Assembly: GCA_973895155.1 (NCBI GenBank)
Contig: OZ316896.1
Location: forward strand, 23,498,001-23,562,000
Reading direction: 5' to 3'
DNA from: Marsupella aquatica
Taxonomy: Eukaryota; Marchantiophyta
DNA length: 64,000 nucleotides
Position 1 is the stretch's first letter; every line of letters begins with the position of its first letter. The notes beneath the pieces are model-generated. The model ran no database searches, was not told where the DNA came from, and worked only from the letters and a program-made list of their open reading frames with translations. Below, piece after piece: positions 43,220 to 55,464 of the stretch. The position numbers and the translations under genes were made by a program.

Positions 43220-45336
43220 CTACAGCTTTGTGCCAAACACGCGACATCGTTCGCAACGTTTCTTGCAGATATCCTCAAGCATCTTCGCTGCTGCTGTACG
43301 TTCCTGCTGCATTTGTTTTGCCCGGGATCTCATCAATTGACGTTCTTCCTTACCGCCCATAGAAAAGTCATCGAGCCATTCAGCTATAAGTTTCCCGAGT
43401 TGGTACATGTCCGATCCCTTGGTGTATCTTTTCCTTTTGTCATTGTCTTCTTCCAACGTTTCCGCATCCCACCCCGTTAAGTCCTCACCAACCCATACTT
43501 CATTGTCGTCTCCAGCAGCTTCCAAGTCTATGATCACCCATTTCCATTCACCCATATCATTTACTTTGATAACGTTGGGCCACCTTATGTCCCTGTGGGT
43601 GTAGCCTTTCATGTGCAAGTCCGCAAGGCCGCATAACATGTCATGCGTGGCATTTACTAAATCCTTGCAATCCTTAGGCTTTGCAGATGGGTCACCAACA
43701 GGTTGTAGTCGCAATACTGTTTTAGCCCTGGATGGTCGGGCGGATATAAGTTGGATCAGGTACCTGGAACCATCGATTTTTTCATACAGGCATTTTATCG
43801 CGGTCACCTTATCTTTCGTCAATCGTGGGATTTCCTTCGTCACGCAGTCAGGATAGATCGTCACTGCTCCACCATCACCTCTTGCTATTGGCTTATATAA
43901 TGCCAAGGGGATGTTACTATCCAGTTCTTCCTGTAGTTTCTGTAGGAGACAGTGCATCCGAATGGTGCTATGTAGGAACTTGGCTACATCGCTCAACATA
44001 TTCAAGTCATAGAGTTGTGAGATACTTTCAGAAACAATTTCCTTGCCTCGCGGATAGAGCTTCAGCCATTGAAACTGCCTTCCACCGGAGCCACCACCAA
44101 TCACATAAGGGAGCTTACCATAGAACAAAGGGCTCCATGTCTTTAATTTTGAGGTGTTCTCAACTGCAGCCTCGTGCCGAAGTGCCGAGTCTGTGTTATT
44201 CTCCCATCGGAGAATGAGACAATCCCTCAAAAACAGCTGAAAATCTGGTCTTAATAGCGGTTTTAGTGGTCGCGATGCTACAGTACTAGTCGGGGGATTG
44301 GGTGAATCCAGTAACCAGACCAAACCTTGTAATTTTCCGTTTGCTGGAGCCTCCTCATTTAATAATGAGATGAACTCTCCAGTGAGATTAGCCAATTCAT
44401 GTGAGCTGGTGGCCTCATTGCCTGGACAACGACGCATTATCTGTCCGAACACAGTATCGCAGAAGGATGCCAAGTTTTCCGCCGCTGCGGGAATATCAAG
44501 CTCCACCAGCTCAGAAGAGCATATTTTCTTGAAAATTTCAAGATCTCGAATTGGGAGCGGTACTGGTGTCTGGGACAGAAACTCCGAGAGTTCATGGGCA
44601 CTTCGTGGGAGCGTCGGAGGTGGTTCCAACAGTTTCCCAAAATAGCGCTCTCTAGCTTCAATATCAGCTTTTGCTGCCAAGGTCAGGCATTCCTCTGGTG
44701 ACGGTTTTGCCTTCTTTGAAAGTCGCGCTCCCTCTGCGTACACACCAATCACGAAGTGTTGAAGAGGAAGAGAAAAACAGGAAAGTCATCCAATAATCAC
44801 TCGAGCAATGAGCCCTACAAATTTGGCACGATTCCGGCACAAATGCTTTATCGGTTCGGCAAAGCAGGAAGACACAGGACACCTGTTATTGCAACAGTAC
44901 TTTCCAAACAAATGCCAGAGCAAGAGCGACAGCTGCTGTCGATGATGCCCTATATCTTGATCACTTTTCGGCAAAGAAAACAAATTAGGTGCAGCCAATT
45001 AGGCGAGTTCTGAGGAATAAACTCAACGAAAAAACAAACCAGAACCAGAAGACACTGAGACGAAATATATTGCTGTGAAATTCTGTTGGAATTACCATGC
45101 GTAGAGCTTTCCTTTCGAAGCAGAACTGCCGCCTCGACTCCACATTTTGCTCCCTCAGATGCGTCTGGACACAGTTTATCAATAAGGCGTTCGAGTCTGT
45201 CCTCTGAAAACATCAGCAACGCAGGTACTGAGACCTTGTGGAAGTCTAGTTGCGCAGCAATGTATCGTAGATCTGCTTGGTCAAGAATGGTAGGTCGAAG
45301 CAGGTCCAGAATACTGTCTTCTTGAGAACCCGCCAT
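43220..45336 (-). CDS. Two-exon kinase-like protein (fungal-type kinase-like, about 584 residues)
   Basis: Exon 1 is 45336-45096 (ATG at 45336) and exon 2 is 44733-43220. The intron (45095-44734) has GT and CAG borders and joins G to AG in phase. Exon 1 (80 residues) looks like a small helical SAM- or death-like domain, with LDQADLRYIAAQLDF. In exon 2, about residues 240-260 of the joined protein (LFLRDCLILRWENN) and HRDIRWPNVIKV at about 460 match protein-kinase-like folds of the FunK1/Crinkler type. The catalytic HRD and the Asn five residues later are present, and IDLEAAG takes the place of DFG. SDMYQLGKL follows, as in kinase subdomain IX. The last 60 residues are basic and helical. A role in signalling or defence would be inference, and activity is uncertain. 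Confidence 0.7.
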
Positions 45337-45435
45337 TGAATCTTGCAGGCTGAACAATAATACAATTCGCTTCCTTAAGTACCCGCCATTGAATCTTGCA
45401 AGCTGAACAATAAGACAATTCGCTTCCTTAAGTTC
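45329..45435. repeat. 53-bp tandem duplication at the start of the kinase-like gene
   Basis: Two copies of a 53-base unit, at 45329-45381 and 45382-45434, differ at a few bases. Each contains the reverse complement of ATGGCGGGT or a near match. Only the inner copy has the ATG used as start. The outer one reads through in frame without a strong start. The duplication lies in the 5' leader. Confidence 0.8.
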
Positions 45436-45436
45436 T

Positions 45437-46589
45437 ATGCTATCAAAACAAGCATAGACAGCCACAAACGCAAGTCATAACAAAGAAAGCACAAAGTCCA
45501 ATCACAAGCAGAAACGAAACCTTCGGTTGACACAAATCGTAGCAACAGAGGAAGCGACAGAGGAAAGAGCACCACAAGGGTGAAAACTACGGTACAAGGC
45601 CGTGAAACTCACCATCCACCACACCCTAGATTACCAAAATGCAATCCCAAATCCCGCAACCGCGGTGTAAGGCCTCCTGATCCGCAGTCGATCAATTAAA
45701 CATGCCGCGATTCACCACCTTAAAATTCCTGGCCAGTCTGCTCGCAAAATTCTCCATACTACAGTCTATGCCAAACAGACCAGTTGTATACCAAAGGTTC
45801 GTATTCTTATGCAGACGGGCTCCTCGGTCATCACCAAAGGAGTTGGCAAAGATGCGCGTAACCGAGGTAGATTCAAACATCAAAAGGTAGCAAATAATTT
45901 GCTTCCTTAGATGATATCATTTACGGAGTAATTGTATCATATTCGCACTTCTAACTCCTGTGGAATACCACTTTTGCAGAAATACAATCAAGCTCTTATT
46001 GTACCAGGAAAGATGTGCAGAATTTCAAATTATTTTGGTGTTAGGCCCATCCAAGCCAGGTGAAAAAGCGCCCTTCTTTAGGTCCAGTTAGAGACTCTTG
46101 CAAATCTAGAAAATTCTGAAAAAATTCACTTCGCCCATTCACATCCGTCGGATCTTTCTAATGAATTTCTTATCAATGCTAGAATTTGTGGAATGTGCCA
46201 TATCACTCGTGAGACAGCTGAAAGCACTTGATAAATGACTATGAAGAAAGGGCCTTGTTAACATGCTCAGATAACACATAGTCTTTAGCGCAAGATTCAA
46301 TGTCAAGAAACAAATCTATTTTGCGTCTTCTAAACTTGTCAAGATCCTATCCTGAATCAATTAAATTTTGCGTCCTCTAAAAGCTATCCTGGATCTTGAC
46401 TGGTGGATTGACTATAAATTACTAGACAATCCTTACATGATAATAGACAAAAAAATTAAACCAATTTTTTTATAAAATGTGCTCTAATGTGGAGGAAAAG
46501 GATAATAAAATAGACTCAAGACATTGCCAAACTACTTGGCAGGGAGGTAATTACTGGCTTGGAGGTTTCAAGGAGATAAAGATAGTCTG
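45437..46589. other. Intergenic, nothing recognised
   Basis: It holds the 5' flank of the kinase-like gene and an AT-rich stretch leading to the copia element. No ORF is convincing. The missing first 155 bases of the copia 5' LTR cannot be found here. Confidence 0.6.
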
Positions 46590-46778
46590 GTTGAGAGATA
46601 GGGAGAGCTTGTGCTATGAATGCTTGGTATGGCCGGTCGGCCTAGAGTGCAGTAAAGCTCTTGTGTGTTCCCGTGGACGTAGCCTCATGTGGAGGTGAAC
46701 CACGTATCTCTTTGTGTCGACTCTTGTGCGTTGGATGGTTCATGGGCTTGCCGTTACGAATGTCGTCTATGCTCAACA
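46590..46778 (+). repeat. Copia 5' LTR, truncated (189 bp)
   Basis: It matches the last 189 bases of the 3' LTR (53068-53256) with one mismatch (GCTATGAATG against GCTGTGAATG). It ends CTCAACA. The sequence left of 46590 is unrelated to the missing LTR start. Confidence 0.93.
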
Positions 46779-46780
46779 AG

Positions 46781-46792
46781 TGGTATCAGAGC
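46781..46792 (+). promoter_or_regulatory. Copia primer binding site
   Basis: TGGTATCAGAGC lies two bases after the LTR end. This is the well-known plant site complementary to the 3' end of initiator methionine tRNA. Confidence 0.92.
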
Positions 46793-48431
46793 ATGCCTGG
46801 GAGGTGACGAGGTTTTTTCATGACAGGTTTTTTCCAACGTTCATTGTCGATGGTACATTCGGAGTTTCGTCGCATGAAACTCGAATGTGTGTGGCTGTGC
46901 GAATAGGTTAGTGAGAGGGCTTTCTAACGGTGGTTAGAACTCGCTGATCGGTATCCATGTTGCAGAGGAATTGAAGTTTGCATCGTTCAGGTTTTATTCA
47001 TGTTCGACGGGTTTTTGGGGGAGAGACCAGAGTTTGCGTTTTTCAACAGTGTGAGCTGTGCGGTGTTCGGGGGATCGCACATTATAGCTCAAGTTGATGG
47101 TTGAAGCGAGCTGGTCGTTTCGGTAGTTGTGTTGCTACCGAGTTGTTACCGAGTGCGTCGTGACGAGTGAAGGAGGCGTTCAGGTTTTTTCACAAGCTAT
47201 GGAGCTTGTTCACATCTGAACCGGGTTACTCTTCGTGACGTACGACTCGGTGGAAGAAACGCAAAGTGCTACGGCTCAACGGGTTGATCGCGGCGAGGCG
47301 GTCATTTTGAACCCGGGATTGGTACTTGACGCGGAGTGAAGTCGTCACGACGGAAGTTTTTACTCTGCTGGAGCTGCAGACTGTGCTGGTGCAATTCGGC
47401 AACTTTTCCCGTCGGCGGCGTTCATTTTTCTTGTTTAAAACTGTGGCGATTAAGGTTTGTAACCTGGGATTTTTTCACTTTAAGTGGCAAATGTTTTTTG
47501 GTTACTTTAGTGGGATTTTTTCTGTGTGTATACACACCCTGGCCGCCCCATACCCCCTCGCTTACCCCTGCACCATAAACTAAACCCTGCCCTCCCAGTC
47601 GCGGCTATTTTTTGGAGCGCCGACCGGCGCTAAAATAGCCGCACCGACCCTCGGCCCAGCTTGACTGAACGCGGCTGCAACGCAGTTGCCTGAATTTTTC
47701 TGAATTTTTTTTTGAGCCCTTGCGTGCTTCGCGAACCCCGACTAACCCCGGCCGGCGCCCCTCCCTGGCGCACGGCGTCGATTCGCCCCGCCCCCCGACC
47801 CTGTCTCCGACTGCGTATGTAGCCGTAGCTGCTATGCATACCGCCCCTCCTGCGCCCCCCTTATGCCCGGGCCATGTACACTCGACCCCATACGGGGTAT
47901 TTTTTCCTTTTGAAGGGGCTTTCGACCCCCTTTAAGGCCCTTATTTTTCTCCTTTTTTCATCCTTCATTGTTGTGCCGTGTGCCGGGACCTGCCACCCCC
48001 GACTTTCACCACTTACATAGGGGGAAAGGCCCCCTGTGAGACCTGTCAGACTGTGCGGGAATATTCCCAAAAAATAGAGAGTTGTTTTTTGGCCGTCCGA
48101 CAAAGATTCCGCCCGCCGAACGGTAACTTTTTTGGTTATTTTTCGGCGAGGACGTTGCCACTGGAGTTAGCAACGTGGCGCACCGATCACATTGCGATTC
48201 CGACGATGGGTTGTACTTGGTATTTTGGTTATTCTCCGAGGTGGTCAAAACAGGGGAGTTTCCCAAGGTTTTACCCACCCCGACCAAAATTTGAATAACT
48301 TTTGCGTCAAATTTTGATTTTGATTTTGGCTTTCAGTATTGGACTCCTAGCTTCGTGGGCTACGCGACGGTGTTGAGTTTTGAGTTTTGTGAGAAGTTTT
48401 GAAAAAATATGTTTTTTCGTGATTGTTTCAT
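46793..48431 (+). other. Copia leader, 1.6 kb, partly GC-rich
   Basis: A long untranslated stretch between primer site and gag ATG. Bases about 47520-48050 are C-rich, unlike both flanks, and begin at a TGTGTATACACA palindrome. No convincing ORF is present. It could be a genuine long leader with packaging signals, or it could hold a captured or nested insert. I found no terminal repeats that would define one. Confidence 0.5.
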
Positions 48432-50437
48432 ATGAGTGACTCAGAGGATACTAGAAGAATTGGCGTCGGTGGAGCTTCAGGATTGCGACGATTAAACGGT
48501 GAGTTTGAGGAGCTGCTACCGTTTGAGGAGGAACTAGTGACACCGGTACGATCACCGGTGCGGCGTGCAGTGAAGGAAGTTGTGTTACTACCAGAGTTGT
48601 CCGTAGTTGGAAAGAAGAGAGAGATGGCTAGATTTGGAGGAGTGAAGTTTGAGGTGGAGAAGTACGATGGTCATACTGATTACTTATTGTGGGAGAAGCA
48701 AGTGAAGGGTGTCCTTCGGGCCATGGGCTTAGCTCATCTGCTTTCATCGCGAGAGCAGTATGATGGAGAGGAGGAGATTTCTGTGAGGCAGTGGAGACAG
48801 GAGCAGGTGATTGTTGTCAATGCAGTGATGCTTTATCTGAAGCCACACATCATCAAGCAGCTGGATGATTATGCGGATTGCGCGTCACTGTTCAAGGCTC
48901 TTAGAGAGAAGTACTATCGGGAAGATGCGTCAGACCGGCTGTACAAGAAATCTCTCTTGATGAGCCTTAGGCTCAAGGAAGGGAGCAAGATGCAGGATCA
49001 CCTAAATGAGTTTGACAGTCTAGCGGTGGATCTGTCAAACCTGGGAAAAAGAGTTGAAGATGAGGATAAGGCCTTGGTTCTGCTAAGCTCCTTATCGCCG
49101 TTATATCAGGGCTTGAAATAGGTGCTCTTGTATAGAGATCTGAAGTCCATTTTGTATAATGAGGTGGTGAGCTCCTTGCTGTCTGATGATGCTCAGAAGA
49201 AGCTGGGTCAATCACAAACAACATCTTCTTCTGGCACTACGCTGAACGTGAACCGTGGAAGACCAGCGCAACGCACAAATGGGCAGAACAGGTTTAGATC
49301 TACATCACGGGGGAGATCTAAATCCAGAGGGAAATCGCAAGAGAGGAAGCCTCTTGCATGTTGGAGATGTGGCAAGCCTGACCACATGAAAAAGGATTGT
49401 CGAGTAAAGGACCCTACTGCATTAGCTAATGCGGCATCGAGCTCGCATGAGGTAGATTTGCTCGATGATAATGACATATTGTGATGCCAAGGTTATGCTC
49501 TCAACGTTGTGTCAAATCCAGGTAGTGATGACTGGATTCTAGATAGTGCATGTACTTTTCACATTTACTCTAGGAGAGATTTTTTTAGTTCTTACACGGT
49601 TTCCAACGGGTCAATGTTGATGGGAAATGGAATCTCATGTCAAGTAGTTGGACTTGGATCTGTTAGATTTCAAATGTTTGATGGTGCTGTGAGAACGTTG
49701 AGGAATGTGAGACATATTCTCAGCATGATGAAAAATTTCATTTCACTTGGAGTTTTAGAAGCAAATGGCCATCAGTGGAGTTCTGCTAATGGTGTCCTTC
49801 AGGTTTCAACTGGTACTAAAGTTGTATTGAAGGGAAAGAGACATAGCAATCTATACCTTTTGGAGGGCAGTGTAGTTTGTGATGAAGCCAATGTAACCTT
49901 ATCTCATGGGGAGACGGCCCGGCTGTGGCACTTCCGTTTGGGCCACATGAGTGAAAAAGGTTTGGTTATTCGTCAGAAGAAAGGATTACTTTCTAATTTC
50001 CAATCTTGTAAGCTGGAATTTTGTGAGCACTGTGTGCTTGGGAAGCAACACAGGAAACCCTTCGGAGTTGGAACTCACACCAACAAGGAGGTACTTGAGT
50101 ATGTACATAGTGATGTGTGGGGTCCAGCCCCTACTCCCTCACATTCTGGACGGTTATACTATGTCATGTTCATAGACGATTACTCAAGGTATGTGTGGAT
50201 ATACTTTCTACATAGTAAGTCTGATGTTTTTGCCACTTTTAAGGAGTGGAAAGCCCAAGTTGAGAATCAGACTGGTAATAAGGTGAGATATTTTTGATCG
50301 GATAACGGCGGTGAATACAATTTCGGGGAATTTGGAACGTATTGTAAGGAGCAAAGGATTACCCGCCATCTCACAACAAGTTATACTCCTCAGCAGAATG
50401 GTGTTTCTGAGAGACTCAACCGAACACTATTGGATCG
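48432..50437 (+). pseudogene. Copia gag-protease-integrase, broken
   Basis: The frame starts at ATG 48432. Gag has a copia UBN2-like region (YDGHTDYLLWEKQVKGVL) and one CCHC knuckle (CWRCGKPDHMKKDC). Protease has WILDSACTFHI, the copia active-site context. Integrase has the zinc-binding HFRLGH and CEHC and the core motifs DVWGP, DDYSRY, SDNGGEY and QQNGVSERLN. In-frame stops are at 49119, 49482 and 50295, and the frame then changes between about 50430 and 50447. Apart from these the frame is kept. Confidence 0.9.
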
Positions 50438-50446
50438 CTCCAGGAG

Positions 50447-52705
50447 TTGTTGAGTCAATCATGCTTACCACATGAGTTTTGGGCTGAAGCTGTCAACACT
50501 GCAGCTTATTTGGTAAATTTTTCTCCATCCAATTCTATTAGATTCAAGACGCCATTTGAAATGAGGTACGGGCATCCAGCAGATTACTCACATCTGAGGA
50601 TTTTTGGATGTGATGCTTATGTGCTTACACCTTCCCAGCTTCTATCCAAGCTGGAGTCCAAGTCAAAGAAGTGCATTTTCCTTGGCTATCAAAAAGGTGT
50701 GAAGGGTTATAGGTTATGGGATCCAGTAACCTGTAAACTAATTGTCAATAGAGATGTGTCCTTTAATGAATCCAGATCATCAAAGGAGGGGGAGAGTTCT
50801 CAGGACTCCCATATTGACAAGGGGAAATCTCCCATCCCGGACCGGGTTGAGGGGGAGATTAGTCATGACGTAGTTCATGACAGGAGAGATGGAGAAGCTC
50901 CAGGCTTGGAGCTGGTTCCTGTTATGGAACAAGAGGAGCAAAATGTTGCTGGGATACCTCAAATTTAGCCAGCAGCAACAACAGATCAGCCTGAGACATC
51001 TACTAGAAGAACTTTTAGTCGTTCTACTAGAGCTCCTACCAGGTATGGTCAATGGGCAGACTCATATAAGCTAGATGATATTGACATTGCACCTAATGAA
51101 GATGATATAGCTTTGATCTTGGAAGAAGAAGAGTCTTCTTTGTAAAGTGAGGCTTGTGCTTCAGAGCAGAAGCATGAGTGGAATGCAGCAATGCAAAGGG
51201 AGTTGCAATCTTTGAGTGACAACAAGACATGAGAGCTAGTGGAGCTTCCAAGAGGTCAACAAGTGGTGGACAGCAAATGGATTTACAAGTTGAAGGACAG
51301 TCCTTCAGATGGTGGAGATAAGATCTACAAGGCAAGGCTTGTTGCCAAGGGGTTCACTCAGGAGAAAGGAGTGGACTACAATGAGGTCTTTTCACCGGTG
51401 GCTAAGTATTCCATAATTCGGATCCTGTGTCAACTTGTTGTGTTTTTTGGTTTGGTGATGGATCAGATGGATGTTGTTATTGCTTTTCTCTATGGCAACT
51501 TGGAAGAGATGATCTTCATGAGACAGCCACTAGGCTTTATGAAGAAGGGCCAAGCGAACTTAGTTTGCAGATTGCTCAAGTCCTTGTATGGATTGAAGCA
51601 ATCTCCCAGACAGTGGAACAAGCGATTTGATGATTTCATGCTTGCTCAAGGTTTTACAAGGATGGTGTATGATCCTTGTGTGTATACGAAATCAGTCAAG
51701 AATTATGTGTTTGGTTTCATCATTCTGGTGATCTATGTGGATGACATGCTGATTGTGGCTAAAGATCAATCTGAGGTTGACAGTCTCAAGGCAAAATTGA
51801 GTGTTGAATTCAGGATGAAGGATCTTGGTAAGGCCAAGAGGATCTTAGGGATGGAGATTTTTAGGAACTCTGATACTGGATAGTTGTGCTTGAGTCAAGG
51901 CCAGTATGCGAGGAAGGTACTTGCATGATTCAACATGGAGAACTGTAAGCCAGTGAGTATTCCTTTAGCTTCACATTTCAAGTTATCATTGGCTTTCTCT
52001 CCTACAGATGTTGTGGAGAAAGGTCTGATGGCTAAGATTCCTTATGAGAAGGCAGTAGGCAGTCTGATGTATTTGATGACTTGTACTAGGCCTGACTTGG
52101 CCCTAGCGATGGGCAAGGTTAGCAGATTCATGTCAAATCCAAGGAAGGTACATTGGGAAGCTGTGAAGTGGATTCTCAGGTATGTGAAGGGAACACAGGA
52201 CTATGGATTACTATTTGATAAGTTCAGATAAGATAGAACGTTAGTTGGCTATATAGATTCTGACTATGGAGGCTGTCTGGAGACAAGGAGGTATACAACT
52301 GGGTTTGTATTTACTCTTGGAGGAGGATGTATTAGTTGGAAATCTACCTTGCAGAAGTGTATACCTCAGTCTACTATAGAAGCAGAGTATGTTGCAGCAG
52401 CAAAAGCAACAAAGGAAGCAATTTGGTTGGACAAGTTGATCGCGGAGATGGGTTTAGAGCATGGCAAAATGACTCTAAACTGTGATAGTCAAAGTGCTCT
52501 TCACTTGGCTGCTAACCAGGTGATGGATAGCAGGGTGAAGCACATTGATATCAGGTACCATTTTATCAGGCAAGCAGTGTCTGATAAAACTTTTGAGCTA
52601 GTCAAGATTGATGGAAAGCTCAATCCCGCTGATGCTTTTACCAAAGTGATTCCTTCGGAGAGTTTCTCAAGACACCGTGCTACTTTGCAGGTTTTGCAGT
52701 TGTAG
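50447..52705 (+). pseudogene. Copia integrase tail, reverse transcriptase and RNase H, broken
   Basis: It continues in a different frame from the part before. The integrase tail includes LPHEFWAEAVNTAAYL and the zone leading to RT. RT has YKARLVAKGF, LYGNLEEMIFM, SLYGLKQSPRQW and the catalytic YVDDML. RNase H has STIEAEYVAAAKATKEA and ends at TAG near 52705. In-frame stops lie at 50966, 51143, 51230, 51881, 51926 and 52229, with no further frameshift. Confidence 0.9.
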
Positions 52706-52900
52706 TGCAAGTAGAGTTATTTAGTAATGTGTGACTATTTGTATATGGATTACTCATTCCTGTTTGGCTACGACTTAGTTCTAGTTAACCCTTAGTTAAC
52801 CCTTGTGGTTTTTTTGGGGAGACCTGGTTTGGTGATTGTCTAGAACTTCCCGCTGAGGATTCCATATGGTAGCATTTAGTCTAGTCCCCAAGACAAGAGT

Positions 52901-52912
52901 CAAGGGGGAGTT
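52901..52912 (+). promoter_or_regulatory. Copia polypurine tract
   Basis: CAAGGGGGAGTT lies immediately before the 3' LTR start TGTTAGAT. Confidence 0.85.
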
Positions 52913-53256
52913 TGTTAGATATTGCTCTAGTCTTGTGACTCATGAGCTAACCACAGTTAGTCTAACTTGGGTTAGGGCTTAGCTAATGTTAGCGGTAGTG
53001 CTGTTGTGCATATAGCCAGGGCTGATGCCAGACCCTGGGGGAACTTAGGCTCATTGTTACGAAGCTAGTTGAGAGATAGGGAGAGCTTGTGCTGTGAATG
53101 CTTGGTATGGCCGGTCGGCCTAGAGTGCAGTAAAGCTCTTGTGTGTTCCCGTGGACGTAGCCTCATGTGGAGGTGAACCACGTATCTCTTTGTGTCGACT
53201 CTTGTGCGTTGGATGGTTCATGGGCTTGCCGTTACGAATGTCGTCTATGCTCAACA
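52913..53256 (+). repeat. Copia 3' LTR (344 bp)
   Basis: It starts TGTTAGAT and ends CTCAACA (TG...CA). It is preceded by a polypurine tract. Its last 189 bases are repeated at the 5' end of the element with a single mismatch. Confidence 0.93.
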
Positions 53257-54954
53257 ATTCAGTATACAGCACAATAGAAGTCAATCATCTCAATGAAGGT
53301 AGATTGCGTTAGATGTTTAATAAATACAAATGTGAGGCCATGTGCTTGACAACCCAATGCCGATGTTTCGTACGACATATTCTCACCATGCAATTATTGA
53401 AGCTATGGTGTCATTGGTGTGACAATACTCATGCATGGCACAAAAATGCAAAGGTGAGGCAAAGAAATGCAAGTGTGGCAAGGAAGTCATAGAGGCACAA
53501 AATTGTCATCAGGCCAAGAGGAAAAAGAAGTCTTGCGGGGGAAGGGAAGTCTTGTCAAGGGTGATACTTATGTCATGGTTAAAGCAAAATCTAGTTCATT
53601 GTGGTGCAATTTTCTTGGTCCCAAGGAAAACACCGGGAACAGGCCTCTTCCAATTGGAATAGGGTTGCTCTATGTCATTAACTATGGGCTAGGTGATCAA
53701 GAATCACAATTTTTACTACATTTACCTCGAAGGTTTCTAGGTTGGGGGTTATGAATATGGTGGTAACAACTACAGTAATCCTCGGGGTAATCATTTTTTA
53801 CTTACTCTGGTATGTTTGGATTTAGCCACCGAACTGTACCCATTTGGCTTGAAAACTCAAATCAAGTGAGGAACTTTTCAGACTGCCACACTCCACCTGA
53901 CTAACCAGCACTCTCTGACTAACTCCTGGAATTGAATGGGCAGTTTCGAATCAGAACTCAAATGTCGCACACACAAAGAACTCAGATACCTTCCATACTG
54001 ATTGTAGCCGACTTAAGCATTGCACTCAACCATGTACGGATTGGTCCGAACTTCCGATATGACCATGTCCTTGATATTTCTTCGATCTATGTATTTCCAG
54101 TCTTGATCTCGAGGGATATAGAGAAGACTATGGGAGGTCGGGGAGGAGGGTGGAGAAATTTTGCTGCGAGGTGGATCTTTGTTCCACAAAAGATCATATA
54201 GTTATCACATTGGGAATTTATAGATGAAGTGATCTTGCTTGAGATGTAGCCGAAACCATAAGTAGGTGAACTGTAAGTTGTATTTTATATGCAAACTCTT
54301 TCGAGAAGCGTCTCCTGGAATATTATGTTAAACAAGTCCTACGCTCAGTATCAACACTTGTAGAAAACCAGTTCTGAAGTCCAGTGTCAATATAAGTACA
54401 CTCGTGTCAACGCTGCTCAGAAAAATGCCAACACCTGAAAATGCAAGGAACGATTATGCAATATAAAGTTCAAAGCACTTTGTCTTGGTCATCATTCGGT
54501 TGCATGAACAAGGCAGAGACTTCACAGACGGACCAATTGTAATAACAACAGGACAGGTCCAATCTGTCCCAAGCAGAAATTAACCACTCCATGGAGGGGC
54601 CTCGGCTTGAGAGACCAATGGACCATCCTTGGTCCAAAACCCACTGCTTATCAACCTGGGTTTTAAAGGAAGTAGCAATCCAGCTAAAGGGATACATGCT
54701 GAAGGTATTGGGCAAAATTTTGTTTGGGGTGGATGCAGATTTGTTAGGATCCATAGCAGAGGAGGGAAGGTATGTAGAGTTAATTGCATGGTCCTTAGAG
54801 CAATGAAGATTTCCCTCCCCAAAGCTATATGAGCAATGGTATTTTGCCATTTCCCGCTACATTTGGAGATGGGGCTTTGTTGACAAGACTTTGGTAGCTT
54901 CCTACCTATAGTTACCTCACTCTCCTGCTCAGCCTCGTCTCCCGAATATTTTCT
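53257..54954. other. Intergenic, nothing recognised
   Basis: Short ORFs here (for example 53435-53754 on the plus strand) have no recognisable domain, and frames overlap without a preferred one. I regard it as non-coding. Confidence 0.55.
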
Positions 54955-55464
54955 ATGCAAACTTTTGTGCGGGCCTTCTCAGTAAATTTTCAGCAGAAGA
55001 TACAGGAGTTGAAGGGAGCAGAGCAGGCCAACCTTGCAATCTACAATAACGCCATGGCGGGTACCCAGGGGGCGAAGAAGGCACTGGAGGGAGAGCTCGA
55101 CGATCTTTGCAAGGCCCATCACCAGAAGAATGTCGAGTTTGATAAGACCTATGGGGGCATTGCTCAGCTGAAGGAGGAGCTTGCAACCCTGTTGGCCAAT
55201 TTTCAAGCCGACCTACGTAGGAAGGACGACATGCTTGGTCAAAAATACAAAAAGATGAATAAGATGGAGTTTGATGTTGTCCACGAGCTCAACAAGGAGC
55301 TAAGGGAAGCCCGGGAGGAAAGGGCGGCCTTGCAAAAGGAGTTGGAGGACACCCGGGGGGAGTTGGACGAGACTCAGGAGGAGTTAGAGGACATCGTGCA
55401 TTGCTTGCTTTTTCATTTCTCCTCCATTGCCCTCTTCTCACGTTTTGCTTCCTCCGAAGCTTGA
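54955..55464 (+). pseudogene. Diverged coiled-coil fragment related to the gypsy LTR ORF
   Basis: Codons from about 54994 to 55395 align without large gaps to the central coiled coil of the LTR-encoded protein. For example ANFQADLRRKDDML matches ASFKADLREKDEML, MNKMEFDVVHELNKELRE matches MNQMESVIIAELDKELRA, and LDETQEELEDI matches LDETQEELEEI. Similarity stops at both ends. It is preceded by TTTTCAG, which could be a splice acceptor. The remaining C-terminal 23 residues are unrelated. No LTR ends were found around it. It is either a remnant of an older family or a captured or source exon. Confidence 0.6.

Larger units (their letters stand above)
46590..53256 (+). mobile_element. Ty1/copia retrotransposon, 5' truncated and mutated
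   Basis: In order: partial 5' LTR, primer site, a leader of 1.6 kb, gag, protease, integrase, RT and RNase H, polypurine tract and 3' LTR. Integrase before RT is the copia order (Pseudoviridae). The reading frame carries nine in-frame stops and one frame break. Because the first 155 bases of the 5' LTR are missing, no target duplication can be read. Confidence 0.93.

Noticed and set aside
53435-53754. Overlapping small plus-strand ORFs after the copia element
   Set aside because: Two frames overlap with no codon preference, no domain and no splice support.
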